Notes: generated from the letters alone by a model not told the origin. Numbered from the stretch's first letter, positions 48,301-60,212 are shown. The stretch is DNA of 64,000 nt from Posidonia oceanica (GCA_037176725.1 JAZBRS010000044.1:8432001-8496000), one strand, 5' to 3'. Translations and numbers: made by a program.

Positions 48301-48372
48301 AAACATGCACTGCATAACCCTTCTTCACTTCCAGCTCAGAACATATGCTATAGTTACCTGGAAGAGGGCAAC

Positions 48373-48788
48373 ATGATGGTAATGAAGAGGGTGCCTATAT
48401 TGGTCTTGCTTCTATTGGTTACTTGTCTTCATTCCATGCAGTTTGGATTTGCCAATGGAGCTCAGAACATGAAGTATGATTCGCTTTGTTGTTGATTAAT
48501 ATATAATTGGACGTTTGATTAAGTGATAGTAGTAATATGTTTCATATATTATTCATACCTTGTCGATTTTCCACTCTTAGACATGCAGAGGTGAGGAGAT
48601 TGCGTAGGGATCCTGTGATAGTTATGAGAACTCCAGCTGGAAATCCTCCACGACAACTCGACCCGGCACCTAATCCACCGGAACCACCAGAAGAATCACC
48701 ACCACCACCACCACCACCGTCACAAGAATCGATTTCTCCACCATCTCCACCCCTTGATCCACCACCACCACCGGGTCCAGGGTCGTAG
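48373..48788 (+). CDS. Small secreted proline-rich protein, 2 exons, 102 aa
   Basis: Exon 1 is 48373-48473, the intron 48474-48580 (GT...CTTAG, phase 2), exon 2 48581-48788 ending TAG. The N-terminus MMVMKRVPILVLLLLVTCLH is a clear signal peptide with probable cleavage after the hydrophobic core near residue 27. The mature part begins basic (AEVRRLRRDPVIVMRTPAG), then is Pro/Glu-rich with SPPPPPPPS, an extensin-type motif expected to be hydroxylated and glycosylated, and ends LDPPPPPGPGS. Splicing is inferred from the signal peptide and basic segment joining in frame. It could be a short cell-wall hydroxyproline-rich protein or a secreted peptide precursor; I do not recognise the family. It is the only convincing host gene here, between hAT and copia insertions. 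Confidence 0.75.
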
Positions 48789-49375
48789 ACATTGTACTGG
48801 CCGGTAGAGATGAATGGAGAGAGGTTAATTAATGCCTTAATGACCATGTTAAGTACTATGATATTCGACATTGGCTGATATTTGTGTTTCTTCTTCTCAT
48901 TGGAGGAATTACTTATGTTAAGTTTGGTAGTGCTGTCGGCTCTAATAGTCTACTTGTTGTAAAGGGAAATTTGGTGAGTGGAGGTGACTGGGTAATGAGC
49001 TGCATTGATTTTGTTCATTGTTTAAAGCTTCTTTAATCTTGGAGTATACGTGTTTAATTTATGTAGTGTATTCCTCTTCTTTTCTTCTGTACCCCCTTTC
49101 AAGCCATTGTGTGCCAGTCACACTTGACAAGCTGATTGTTGTTTAGTAATGGTTTATAACGTTCACTAGGTGCTTCTATTCATTTATTTATCTATTTCAT
49201 AAAGCTGAAAGGGCTGGGGAGAAGGAAATGAATGGATACTTTAGAGGCATTACTTTTGCTTTTGATTGAGCTGCAGAAGGAAAACGCAGTTTTATTTTAA
49301 CTAGTATGACAATATAATCATCAGAAAGGGTTGGACTTCAAACATTTGCATCTTAAATCTTTAGGGATTCTGGAG
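48789..49375. other. 3' flank of the host gene
   Basis: Probable 3' UTR and terminator sequence, then AT-rich spacer up to the copia TSD. No other feature seen. Confidence 0.4.
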
Positions 49376-49380
49376 GTCTT

Positions 49381-49622
49381 TGTTGAATTTACGTGAAGCT
49401 TCTACAGTGTTCTACGGAGAGCTTCCGTTGTATTCTCTAGAATTCTCCCGTCTCTTGTACTTTTACGATTCTACCCTAGGTGTATGTCTATATAAGGCTG
49501 TATGATTCTTGATGTGGAAATATACGAGCATATTCAGTTTTCTCCATTATTCTCTTACTGGTTTTCTTCTCACAGTTGTTGAGTTCCTGAGTTTTTCTCT
49601 CTGGTTGTTGGGTTCTCTCACA
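49381..49622 (+). mobile_element. Copia 5' LTR
   Basis: TGTTGAATTTACG...CTCTCACA, with TATATAAGG near 49490 as the TATA box. The primer binding site TGGTATCAG follows at 49623, the initiator tRNA-Met type. Confidence 0.93.
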
Positions 49623-49649
49623 TGGTATCAGTCGCCAACGTGATCCTCT

Positions 49650-52600
49650 ATGGACAACCCAACCTCCGTTGCTCCAAGTCCTTCTCTACATTCTTTTTCT
49701 TCTTCTTCTTCTTCTTCAGCCACAACAATTCCCACCACCTTCAATATCTCCCATCATTTTCCAAACACCATGGACAAATCAACCTACCTATGTTGGCGTT
49801 CACAATTTCTTGATATTCTCACCATTCATGATCTCCTTCATATCATCTCTCTTGATTTCACTCCTTCCTCATTGGACATATCCTCTCTCCCATCCACCAA
49901 GTATGTGCTTTGGCTCAAAATGGATCGTTTAGTACTAAGTTGGATCAAGGCCAATGTGGCACCAATTGTACAGATGATTATCCTCTTGTGTACCACCGCT
50001 AGAGAAGCCTGGGATCTACTGGCTCAGAGACTTTTTCTGGTCTCCAAAATACATATTAGAATCCTTCGTGATCAATTAAGAACTTTGAAGAAAACTAGCT
50101 CCCCAACCATGGTGGACAACCTGTTGTAGACACCCCGTTTTGACGATTGGACGTTAACGGATTCCTCTGGAGGCTTGCTCGGATTATGGTCTGGCGGACC
50201 CGACCCTAAACCTACACCTAAACCCTCAAATCTGCCCAAATCCACTACAATCCCACAAAAATACCCCAAAAACCTCTCTGGAGTGTTGGACATTGCAATA
50301 GGCAACGTCCAATGTTGGACGCTGTACATTCCAGCGTCCAACGTTGGACGCACCCAGCTACGCGTTCAACGCACTGAGGCAACAACCAGAGCACCCACGT
50401 CCTCCATTTGACTTCTGTGGCTTTTGACAACTCCCCACGATCTCCCATCCATGCCGCCACACCTTGCCGAGACCTCCCCACCATGCCCTGCCACCTAAGT
50501 AGCCCAGAAGCCTTGACCAAACAAAACCAAAAGCTCACAACCCATTCAAACGTGCGACAACACATCATCAACGGAATTCAGAGGAAATTGAGAGCCACCA
50601 GAGCCTCCTAACCTCCCTTGTACGATCCAGAAGTGTTCCCTAGAGTGAACCGAAGCTCCCCGCACATTTCCCCGGCCTCCAGACCAGCCAGCAAGCTCGC
50701 CGTCCGCCCACAGTCCACCGACTCTAACCGGCCACACACACCTCCGTCGCGACATCTCCGGTGCAAATTACAGGTAGGTACATCCTCCTCCTTAGCTCCT
50801 CGCTCCTCGCTCCTCCCTCAACCTCGTGGGGCTCCACAGTCGGGCTTCGTGGCATTCTGGCCGCTCTGGTGGTTGGAAAAGCCATGGATTCCGGCGGCGA
50901 AAGGGAGGAGGCGGGTAGAGCAAACCACTCAGTAATTTCTTGCGTTAAATGCATGTCTGTGATCGTTATTGCATGCTCTTGCTTATTAGCTAGCTAATTT
51001 TAAGTTTTCAAGCCATTTGATCGCCTGTGCATGATCTGAAGCAACCCGACGTGTTGGACGCTGGAGCTAGTGCGTCCAACGTAGGACACTGCCATTCCCA
51101 GCTTCCAACGTCCCTGTTGCTCATTTGTTGCTTTCTTTCCTTTGTAAGTAGATTAAAATGTTTGTTGAGGTATGAATCTTTGCACATACACCTCTCACGC
51201 ATGCATCCACTTACTTTGTAATCTCATGTTTCATTTCTCTTTAAATGCATGTCAACTTAGCTACATTTCAGTCTGATCTTAGTTTAGGGTGTTGGACGTT
51301 TGGTAAGGCGTGTCCAACGTAGGACGCTGCCAATACCAGCGTCCAAGGTCCCTGTTCTCTTTAGCTTGTTTTTCTCCCATAATGCAATCAATCATTTACT
51401 GATCATATTGCATGAAGCATGCATTGGCACACACATATCTGTATCATGCCTTGAATCTTGTGCTTTATTGTCCTTAAATGCATTTTAATTCAAGTGCTCT
51501 TTTTTTCTGAATCTGCCTTGGCTCGTTGGACGCTGGGATGTCCAGCGTCCAACATTAGACGTAGGATGCTAAGCGTCCAACGTTGTTGTTCCCTGTTTGA
51601 GGTTTAATTTGCTGCTGATGCTTGTTTGCCTTGATCCTGCGATTACCAGCTTCTTGCTTTGATTGCATAGCATGATTTGTGCATCCTTAGTTACTGCATT
51701 ACATTTAGATCAGTGTTTATCATAGCATGCATTCACTCTTTTTAAAAAATCAGACTCCAAGTGTTGGACGCTGAAGATCCCAGCGTCCAACGTTGGACGT
51801 TGTGATCTCAGCGTCCAACGTTTTAAATCTGCTGCATACTATCTTTGAGCGTCGATTTCGTTTTGGTTGTCGCTTTCCGCATTTTGTTGCCTTCGGTACA
51901 TGTCTTGACACCCATGCATGCTGTCGGACCTCTGTTTCATATTTTATACCTTGCATTGCTTGCTTTCCCGTGGTTTTCCGCCTCGGTCTCATTTTCCATC
52001 ACATGTCGCTATTTGCATTGCATGGTTTTCTTCGACGTTTTGATTTCTCGCCTGCATCGCATTTAGGGCAGTGATGCTTACTGTCTGGAGTTCTTACGAA
52101 TCAGGGCTCGCCTGGTTCGGAACATAGGCAGCGCTGCTGAGCACATAGACTGCACATTTAATTTCCCATACATGGCATTCAGGCATTTAGGCATTTAAGC
52201 ATACATAGCATGGCATGGCATGGCATCCATCGCCCCTTGGGCGTATAGTTAAAGGCAAGCATTGTCGACAATCCTGCAAATGCGAGCGAGATTAGCCAAG
52301 AAAGATCGATTCCTCGGGGGTGCCTAACACCTTCCCCGCACATAACAGGAGTCCTTACCCTTTCTCTGAACCGCATTGACTTTGTGTCATATACATTGGA
52401 CCGGATTGGCATGTTTTCTTATTGCTTGAGTTTTCTCGCATGTTTTCATACAGTTTTCTTAGTCTTCCCATTTTAATAGATTAGGTGGTGATTCCTTGTC
52501 TTCTATTTATTTTCCTTTGCGTTCTTCGCCAGTTTTCCGGTGTTTTCGAGTCGAGTTTTCTCCCCAGATTCACTACTGACCGCAGCTTCCCCCTCTCTCA

Positions 52601-53160
52601 CGGCCCGATCGCACGTGAGCTATGACAGCGCGCAAGACCAGTCGTGACCGAGCGGGACGGTCACACCTGCTACATGCTAAAAACATTTCAAATTCCCTCT
52701 TAGTAGTCGGTGCACCTCTTTCAGAATCTGACTGATTAGAATATATTACGGATGGCCTTGGGAATGAATTTATCACCTTTATACATTTTCAAACCCAAGT
52801 CACCTTTGATGATCTATATGATCTTCTTCTTCAGGAAGAATAACTTATGAAGAGGAATACAATCACAAATACTGCTCTATTAGCTCAAACTAATGCTTCT
52901 CTTCCTAGAGCATCCTCTCCTACCACAACTCATCCTTCAGGAGGTTGACGTGGCGGTCGAGGACGACGAGGCCGGTACAATCACGACTGAGGTCACGGTG
53001 GTGGACGTTATTACCAACAAAACACTTACAGTAAGAATCTTCTGCCACCTCTTTTACCAATGCCCTCTTTTGTCAATTCCACGATTCCATGTCAGAAATG
53101 CAACCGAATGGGACATACAGCCAATGTTTGTTATGAATAAGGAAATTTTGCCTATTCTAC
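49650..53160 (+). pseudogene. Copia gag interrupted by a solo LTR
   Basis: ATG at 49650; Ser-rich start, then STYLCWRSQFLDIL, AREAWDLLAQRL and MVDNLL up to 50124. After the insertion it resumes with KNISNSLLVVGAPLS, FDDLYDLLLQEE and the zinc knuckle CQKCNRMGHTANVC (53090-53131). Removing the LTR and one TSD copy restores codon continuity at the junction. Stops (TGA about 52730, TAA about 52842) and frame changes make it non-functional. Gag would form the particle. Confidence 0.8.
50125..52665 (+). mobile_element. Ogre/Tat-like solo LTR inside copia gag, TSD CCTGC
   Basis: TGTAGACACCCC...GGACGGTCACA, 2541 bp. Right flank CCTGC (52666-52670); left flank CCTGT (50120-50124), a single C-to-T change. 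It shares 'GGGTGCCTAACACCTTCCCC' (52319) and downstream sequence with the solo LTR at 2361. It carries at least five clusters of CCAGCGTCCAAC/GTTGGACGCTGG palindromes (50284-50360, 51050-51110, 51290-51345, 51525-51580, 51760-51820). TGGTGATTCC at 52486 is a primer-site-like motif 179 bp before the end. ORFs within it are not credible genes. Confidence 0.9.
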
Positions 53161-54590
53161 TCATCCCGTTCATGATTCAGCCTCCAGCATTCAGCAGTCA
53201 TGATGTGTTGATTCCGGTGCCTCACAACATATGATACCACATCTTCAAAATATCCAAAACCCAACTCCCTACATTGGTGACAACACTGTGCTAGTCGGTA
53301 ATGGTTACTATCTTCCCATATCTCATTCTAGTTCCTCTTCTATTAATAATTCTCTTCATCTCAGTCATATTCCTCATGTTCCTCATCTTACCAAAAACCT
53401 GTTATCAATTCAAAGATTCTCCTGTGATAATCATTGCTATTTTGTGCTTGATGATCGTGATTTTTGTGTGAAGGACAAAATGACTGGACAAATGCTTCTC
53501 AATGGGCATAGTCTCAATGGTTCTTATCATGTTTCCTTCTCTCCTTCCTCCACCATCACTTGTCTCTTTGCTCAAAGTTCCTCCTCACTCTAACATCTAC
53601 GATTGGGGCATCCATCATCTTCTGCTCTTTGTCAAACACTCCGGTGTGCTGACCTACATTCTTCTCCTAAGCTTCCTTCATGTCAGACTTGTCCACTTGG
53701 CAAATCTGCATGCAAGTCCTTTACTCCACAACAACATAATGCTTCCCGTCCCTTAGAACTTCTTCACCTGGATCTTTGGGCTTGCACTAGTAGAGTCTAA
53801 AGGTTGCTTTTATTATCTATCCATAGTTGATGATTTCTCCAGGTTGCTTTTAGTTGTACCCACTTGCTAGAAAATCTGATGTAACACCATGCTTCATTAA
53901 GTTTAAAACCTTTGTGGAAAATCTCTTCTCTTCCAACATAAAAATCATCTATACTGATAACGATGGTGAGTTTGTGAATAAATCTCTCTCTACGTTCCTA
54001 TCATCCTGTGGAATCTCTCATCAACTCACTTGTCCTTGCACTTCTCAACAAAATGGAGTTGTGGAGAGGAAACACCATCATCTGATTTCTATGGGAAGAT
54101 GCCTTTTATTTCTTGCTGGGTTGCTTAAAAACTATTGGGTTCATGCATTTCTTGCAATATCATTCCTGATAAATAGAATGAGTACACCTAATTTACAAGG
54201 GTACTCTCTTTTTCATCTCTTATTTTGCCATAACCCAGACCTATCTCTGCTAAAAAATTTGGGTGACTATGTTTTCCTCATCTCACACCTTACACAAACC
54301 ATAAGCTGGAGCAACGATCTTTGCCTTGTGTTTTCTTAGGTTATGCACTCCAACAAAAAGGATATACGTGTCAGCATATACCTACTGGTAAACTATATAT
54401 CACCCGAAATGTTCAGTTTCATGAAGAAACTTTTCCCTTAAAACATTTATCTTCCTTAATCCTGCCTATCCTTCTTCCCTTCCTTTATTCTTTCGTAACA
54501 ACTTTTCTGGTTTTCAAATGCCACTTGGCATCTCCAACCGACCCACTACTATACTTATCCTGTTAATCTCACTATGCCCCACCAGTCCAC
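53161..54590 (+). pseudogene. Copia protease and integrase, broken
   Basis: The protease motif DSGASQHM starts at 53210; the frame runs on to NLLSIQRF. Integrase follows in another frame: HPSSSALC and CQTCPLGKSACK (zinc-binding, 53603-53720), LLHLDLW (first catalytic D), YTDNDGEF (second D, about 53955) and QQNGVVERKHHH (E, about 54060). A TAG at about 53800 and shifts at about 53840 and 54335 separate the pieces. These enzymes would process the polyprotein and insert the DNA. Confidence 0.8.
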
Positions 54591-54839
54591 ATCATCATCT
54601 TTTTCCACCAGCACTCCCATCTCAACTGGTTCATCTTCTACTCCACCCAAAAAATTTCGACGACTATCGAAGATAATGCGACACACTCAACCCTACCCTT
54701 TACCTCTTGCATTAGTCTCTTGATAAGTCCTTACATGAGCCTTGATTCATTTTTGAAGCCAAAATCTTCTCTCACTGGCACATGACAATGAATGAGGAGT
54801 TTGATGCACTCCTCCGTAATGACACATGATCGCTAGTTC

Positions 54840-56260
54840 CACCATCACCACAACAAAATGTGGTTGGCTCCAATTGGGTGTTCAAAGTTAAACGGAGAGC
54901 TGATGGTACTGTAGATAGGTATAAAACCCGATTGGTAGCTAAGGGCTATCATCAGTAGCAAGGATTGGATTTTGAGGAGACATTTAGTCCTATAATTAAA
55001 CACGCCACCATACGTACTATTCTTTCTCTTACAACTATGAACAAATGGCCACTTCGTCAGCTAGATGTGAGAAATGCCTTTCTCCAACGTTTTCTAACAG
55101 AAGAAGTCTTCATGAAGCAGCCTCTTGGCTATACAGATCCCAATCATCCCAACTATGTTTGTCGCCTCAATCGAGCAATTTATGGCCTGAAACAGGCTCC
55201 AAGGGCTTGGTACCATCGCTTACACCAGTTCCTTTTACATCTGGCTTTTTGCTCCAGCATGTCGGACTCTTCTCTATTCATCAAGCGACATCATTCTCAC
55301 ATAGTGATTATCATGGTATATGTTGATGATTTGATCGTAATAGGAAGCAATAATTCTCTTGTTAATCATATTATCATGCTTTTGTGCCAAGAATAGAGAT
55401 CTTGGCAATCTTGGCTTCTTTTTGGGTATGGAGATAGCCACCAGCTCTGGTTCTCTTCTCCTCACTCAAACAAGATATGCTTCAGAGCTTCTCAAGAAGT
55501 TTAACATGGAGAATTATTCTCCTTGTCTTACACCATTAAGAACTGGACTACATTTAAACTCCATTGATGGAGAGTTGCTTCCACACTCGACATTGTACCG
55601 AAGTATGATGGGTGGATTACAGTATCTCACCCTTTCATGGTCGGATCTCACCTTTGCTGTCAATCATGTCTCCCAATTTCTTCAACAGCCTTGTACACCT
55701 CATCTTCAGGCTGTCAAACGTATCTTCCGTTTCATCAAGGGCACCTTGCATCTTGGTTTAAAGTTTTCAACCTCACCACCAAAACTCCTTGCTTACTCCG
55801 ATGCTGACTAGGCTGACGATGCTTCTAACCGGTGCTTAGCCAATGGAACCTGCCTCTTCTTTGGATCCAACCTTGTCTCTTGGACAGCCAAGAAGCAATC
55901 CACCATCGCTCGTTCAAGTACAGGGTTGGAGTATAGAGCCATGGCTTCAACAGTTGCTAACTTAAGATGATTCTGTTACCTTCTTCGAGAGCTTGGCATC
56001 TCTCTCAACTATCCACCTACTATTCTGTGTGATAATACCTCTACTCTCCAGATCGCTCACAATCCCATCTTTCACAGCCGTACTTGACATATTGAAGTCG
56101 ACTACCACTTCATTAGGGAGCTACTTGCTCAAGGCTCCATTCAAGCTCGGCATGTCTCATCAGAACTTCAAGTCACTAATGTATTCACAAAATCTCTACC
56201 CGCTGATCAGTACCACAGGTTGCAGACCAACCTTTCACTTCACACTGCTCCGTTCAGTTT
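54840..56260 (+). pseudogene. Copia reverse transcriptase and RNase H, broken
   Basis: NWVFKVKRRADGTVDRYK (about 54872) starts the RT domain; QQGLDFEETFSP is broken by TAG at 54957. LRQLDVRNAFL, QPLGYTDPNHPNYVC, LNRAIYGLKQAPRAWY and MVYVDDLIVIGS (YVDD about 55318) follow. After a frame change near 55390 come FFLGMEIATS, RSMMGGLQYLTLSWSDLTFA and LAYSDAD with a TAG at 55809, then RNase H fragments WTAKKQSTIARSSTGLEYRA and VDYHFIRELLAQG up to 56250. The catalytic motifs survive although at least three stops do not allow expression. Confidence 0.88.
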
Positions 56261-56269
56261 GAGGGGGCG

Positions 56270-56533
56270 TGTTGAAGTTATGTGAAGCTTCTACAGTGTT
56301 CTACGGGGAGCTTACGTTGTATTCTCTAGAATTCTCCCATCTCTTGTACTTTTACGATTCTATCCTAAGTGTATGTGTATATAAGGCTGTATGATTCTTG
56401 GTGTGGAAATATACGATCATATTCAGTTTTCTCCATTATTCTCTTACTGACTTTCTACTTATAGTTGTTGGGTTCCTGAGTTTTTCTCTCTGGTTGTTGG
56501 GTTCTTCCTCTCTGGTTGTTGTGTTCTCTCACA
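56270..56533 (+). mobile_element. Copia 3' LTR with internal duplication
   Basis: Same LTR as 49381-49622 but 22 bp longer: 'CTCTCTGGTTGTTGGGTTCT' is tandemly duplicated near the 3' end. It follows the G-rich tract GAGGGGGCG at 56261-56269. Confidence 0.93.
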
Positions 56534-56872
56534 GTCTTTAGGGAGTAGGGACGATAAAGTAGTTTACATGGATTTCTTTCACATTCAGACTTCATGTGAC
56601 ACTTCCATATCACATGATGATTCAGGATTTCCTATTAATTGTTGCTGCATGAAAACAGTATTACACATGAACATGATGCAATCAAACAGAAGCAGATAAA
56701 AGATTAAAAGATCGATGTTTTTTTCTTCTCTTTTTATTCAAATCAATAACGTCAAATTATCGCCTAACCATCGAGCAATAACAATATTTATATTCATCAC
56801 ATGCAGTTAAGTAGATGGTTTTTCTCCTTCGGAACACCCATCACATGCAAAACCAGTTCATAGCCAAACCAT

Positions 56873-57115
56873 TTAATTTTCCAGGAAAATTAAAAGCAGT
56901 AAGACATGTATTATCATAATGCTACGAAATGACTCAGATGGGTTTCTTATGTCTTCAAATTCCTGTCTAGTTCCCAATGTTGCCAACCAAATAACTACAG
57001 TTGAATATGCTGACAGACATACAGGATGTACATTAATATCAGAACCATATGAAAAAATCCACCGTACAGCAGTCCAAAATGGGTGCAGAATGACAAGCGA
57101 AGCAAATCTAGCCAT
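56873..57115 (-). CDS. Hydrophobic ORF, unrecognised
   Basis: 80 codons: MARFASLVILHPFWTAVRWI..., a hydrophilic middle (GTRQEFEDIRNPSESFRS) and a hydrophobic end (IMIIHVLLLLIFLEN). The composition is protein-like, with two possible membrane segments, but I recognise no family. An open stretch upstream (SLIIAMVE-like) is separated by a stop. It could be a terminal exon of a minus-strand gene or chance. Confidence 0.2.
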   Translation of the reverse strand: MARFASLVILHPFWTAVRWIFSYGSDINVHPVCLSAYSTVVIWLATLGTRQEFEDIRNPSESFRSIMIIHVLLLLIFLEN

Positions 57116-58658
57116 AATTATTTATTCCACCATTGCAATGATCAGACCGATGACTAAACAAACAAGGAAAGCAAGCAGCCTCTGTACTGTACATGTCCCT
57201 GTTCAAGTTTTTCTTTTCTTTCCTCTGTTCAAGTTTGATGCCAAAAGATCTCACCATTAACAAATTAAACCATCACCTATATCAGAAATAAGTAGTGTTT
57301 ATGCAACCAGAATTATACATATACTGGACCTTTCATAGGCAAATACAATATGTTCCTCTTAAGTGATGCATTTCAATCACCACTCGTTCATTGTTTTCCC
57401 TCAAAAAGTCTCACTAACCTTCTGCGCCAGTGCATCTTTTACATAAGATTCCTCTCTGAAAGAGATATCTATTTACGTAGAAGAAAAATAAAAAAGAAAA
57501 AAGGAAAAAGAAAGATATTTTAACGAAAGAAATACCTAGAATTCGGACCATGAAACCTCCATTCCCCATGCAATGCAATGCAATGTCACTCTCCTATCTC
57601 TACAACACAATAGAAAGAGCAAAGGAGAGAGCGCCTGCAAAGCCTTCATTGATCATTTTTCTTACCTTCTTCTTGTCCTCACAGAATAATTCCAGACCAA
57701 CCACTGGAATCATCAAAACTTGGCATGGATGCCATCCCTTCCATGACTAAAGAGAGGGAGAGATATGAATTGGGTATCGAAGAAAAAACCAAGCACTTGC
57801 AGCTGAAGTGTTTTGTCTAATTGGTTCTTATAGGGAAGAGGCAAGATGGGATAGTGGTGTACCTATAAAGTTGATTGGTGGATTTTTTTTTTAGGGTTTC
57901 TTGGACTGATGATGATGGGAGAGTGGGAATTGAAGAAACCCACTAACACTATTTCCAAGGGCACTTAAGATTTGGAGAACTGGGAATGTATGGGCATGTA
58001 TGTGGAGATAAACGTAAAACAATTGAGAAAATGAGGGCATAGTTTTGACCATATTGGGCCATGCACATGACCACACTATGCATGCCTTCTTCTGTTTTCA
58101 GCTGAAAAAACTGTGTTACTTTCTAATGGCTTTTTATTATTGGGCAATTATTGAGGAAACTTTAGGGAGGTGCATGGTAGTATGGTTGGTAGCATGTGAG
58201 ATTTGATATCTGGTTGGGGGACACTGCTTTGATATGTTCATTGACACACATGGGTACTACAGTTTATAAGCAAAAGATTGAAAGAGACACTGTTGAGAAA
58301 TTAGAAGCCATTGGTTATTTATTAGTATTTCAATAGAATTGGAATCGTATGCAGAAAAAAGAAGAGAGAATTCCATAAGGAAGAACTTGAGATCTAGTTT
58401 TATAAGCTTTCTTTTCTAATAGAAAGTAGATAACACAAAGAAGGTTTGGATAAAAGTGTTATGTACCTTAAGAAAACCGTGAGAGGTCATTAAACATGTA
58501 GCTAGATAGATATATAGAATAAAAATTTGCATACAGAGTTGTGCAGACAATTCCTATAAAGATGGAATCATGAAATGATAAGGCTTAAGATTATCAAATG
58601 TATCCAAACATTCATTCATGTGTTACTTAGACAAAAACAAAACATAATGATGATAGTG

Positions 58659-58661
<3 letters not shown>

Positions 58662-58689
<28 letters not shown>
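58662..58689. repeat. (GA)n microsatellite
   Basis: Fourteen GA dinucleotides in a row. Confidence 0.98.
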
Positions 58690-58690
<1 letters not shown>

Positions 58691-59289
58691 TGTGCTGGCA
58701 CTGCTCATTGTGAGCAGCAGGTATGTATTGCCTTGCCTTTTATAAAATTGTACAAAGACTATTACAGGTATGTTGGTTATAATTGTAGAAGTTACAAGAG
58801 GATTCTAGAAGCTTCAGTTAATTCCTTTAAATAGCAATAATATAGAATCATATTTTCAAGTGTTTTGTACGGTTATTCTCACTAAAACAAGCATAATTTT
58901 GAATAGTAGGATAAGTTAGCTCAGATAAGAAATATTTGAGTATTGAATTAATTGGTGAGGGAATTTGCTGCATAGGATAGCTTAGATTAGACATGTGACA
59001 ACTGAATAATATTCGGTGGTTGGCCAGTCAAACCATTCTACATGGAAATCTACCAGGGTTGGGTGTGTGACTTGGGTTTGAAGAAAGTTTTTGGACTTAG
59101 AGAAAGGATTCCCAAAAGACACAAGCATGTCACCCATCAATTTAAATGCCTGTTTGCTGAGTATGTGCTCTCCTTTACAACTCAGACCTTGCCCACACTC
59201 GGAGATAGGAAGGTGGAGCATTTAGCTATCGATGGATGCTATTAATAAAATTGTCATAGAGAAGAGTTCTATCTTCTATTGGTTGGAGT

Positions 59290-60212
59290 TTCAGCAAACC
59301 AAAAAGCCCAATATAACCCAAAGCTGAATCTTTGCAGCACCTTCTGTTCGATGGTGAATGGGCTCAGGTTTGCTGGTATTGGTTTGTTGATATATTCAGC
59401 TTGGGGTCTACTGCTTGTAAAGACTGGATGCAGTGGATGACGTTTATCTTTTCTAAACCTTCTAGGAAGGACATGTTAGGAAACTTAGAAGGTTCACATG
59501 TGCTATTATGCTTTGGGAAATCTGGAAGGAGAGGTGCTCTCACAAGTATGGTAATAAAGCAGGTCTCTTGAATAACATCATGGTCAGGACCCAATTGTGG
59601 ATAAAGGATTTCAGCTGGTTGTTGAAGGATACCCCTTGTAGGAAAAGGAAAAAGAAGGAAATTACCATCTTACAAAATCTAAATCTTCCCCTTGTTCATG
59701 TAAGAAAACCAGATTGCTTTGTAGCTTATTGGTGTAAGCCTCGTTACAGGGGCTTCAAAAGGTAATCCTGGGCTCTCTGGGGGAGGAGGGCTTATCAGAG
59801 ATGATAAAGGGGATTTCATTCTTGGCTTCTCTTACTTTTATGGATATGGTTCTAACGTGCTTGCTGAATTCAGAGCTATTAGGGATGGGATATACCTGTT
59901 CATGGAGTTAGATTTGCTCCTATCCTACCTAACGATTGAGTCGGACTCAGACTATTGTGGATATGTTTATTTCTGGCAAATGTGATCTTTGGCATTTATA
60001 GAACAATTGGAAAGAGGTCCTTAGTTACGTAAGAGAAATGTCTTCGATCAAACACTAATATAGAGAAGGAAATTCTGTGGCAGATTTATTAGCTAATGTG
60101 GCTATAAAGGAGAAGTGGCAGCGTGTTTATAGATCTTTTGAGGATATTCCAAAGCATGCTAAAGGATCCAATAGGCTAGAAAAATGTGGTCTACCCTATG
60201 TTCGTGTGAGAT
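59290..60212 (+). pseudogene. LINE-type zf-RVT and RNase H remnant
   Basis: In shifting plus-strand frames: SLQHLLFDGEWAQVCWYWF (about 59330), the zf-RVT domain with its first cysteines lost; MLWEIWKERCSHKYGN (about 59508) and TQLWIKDFSWLL; then an RNase H-like domain with GNPGLSGGGGLIRDDKGDF (about 59760), SNVLAEFRAIRDGIYL (about 59850), IESDSD (about 59937) and REGNSVADLLANVA (about 60065). This is the C-terminal end of a plant LINE or reverse-transcriptase-like ORF2; the RT itself is absent. Numerous stops and frame changes show long decay. Sequence before 59290 is unassigned. Confidence 0.65.

Larger units (their letters stand above)
49381..56533 (+). mobile_element. Ty1/copia retrotransposon (Ale-like), TSD GTCTT
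   Basis: TSD GTCTT at 49376-49380 and 56534-56538. 5' LTR 49381-49622 (242 bp), primer site TGGTATCAG at 49623, GAGGGGGCG tract at 56261, 3' LTR 56270-56533 (264 bp). Gene order gag, protease, integrase, RT, RNase H is copia. Very short LTRs and the gag type suggest the Ale/Retrofit lineage (tentative). The LTRs differ at roughly 14 or more positions and coding has many stops, so this is much older than the Tat element. A 2.5-kb solo LTR interrupts gag. Confidence 0.93.
56539..58980. other. AT-rich intergenic region
   Basis: No confident gene. It contains one hydrophobic minus-strand ORF (56873-57115), a possible minus-strand first exon with AAG|GTAAGA donor near 57670, and a (GA)n tract at 58662-58689. 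Confidence 0.4.

Noticed and set aside
48542..48871. Minus-strand Gly-rich ORF of 109 codons
   Set aside because: It is the reverse of the Pro-rich exon 2, where CCA/CCT repeats read as Gly codons; the plus strand has a signal peptide, intron and TATA box.
50618..50997. ORFs of 69-105 codons
   Set aside because: Inside the solo LTR 50125-52665; no conserved phrases, overlapping frames on both strands.
52486..52495. TGGTGATTCC as a primer binding site of an element with internal sequence
   Set aside because: The flanking copia gag resumes at 52666 after the TSD CCTGC, so the insertion is a solo LTR.
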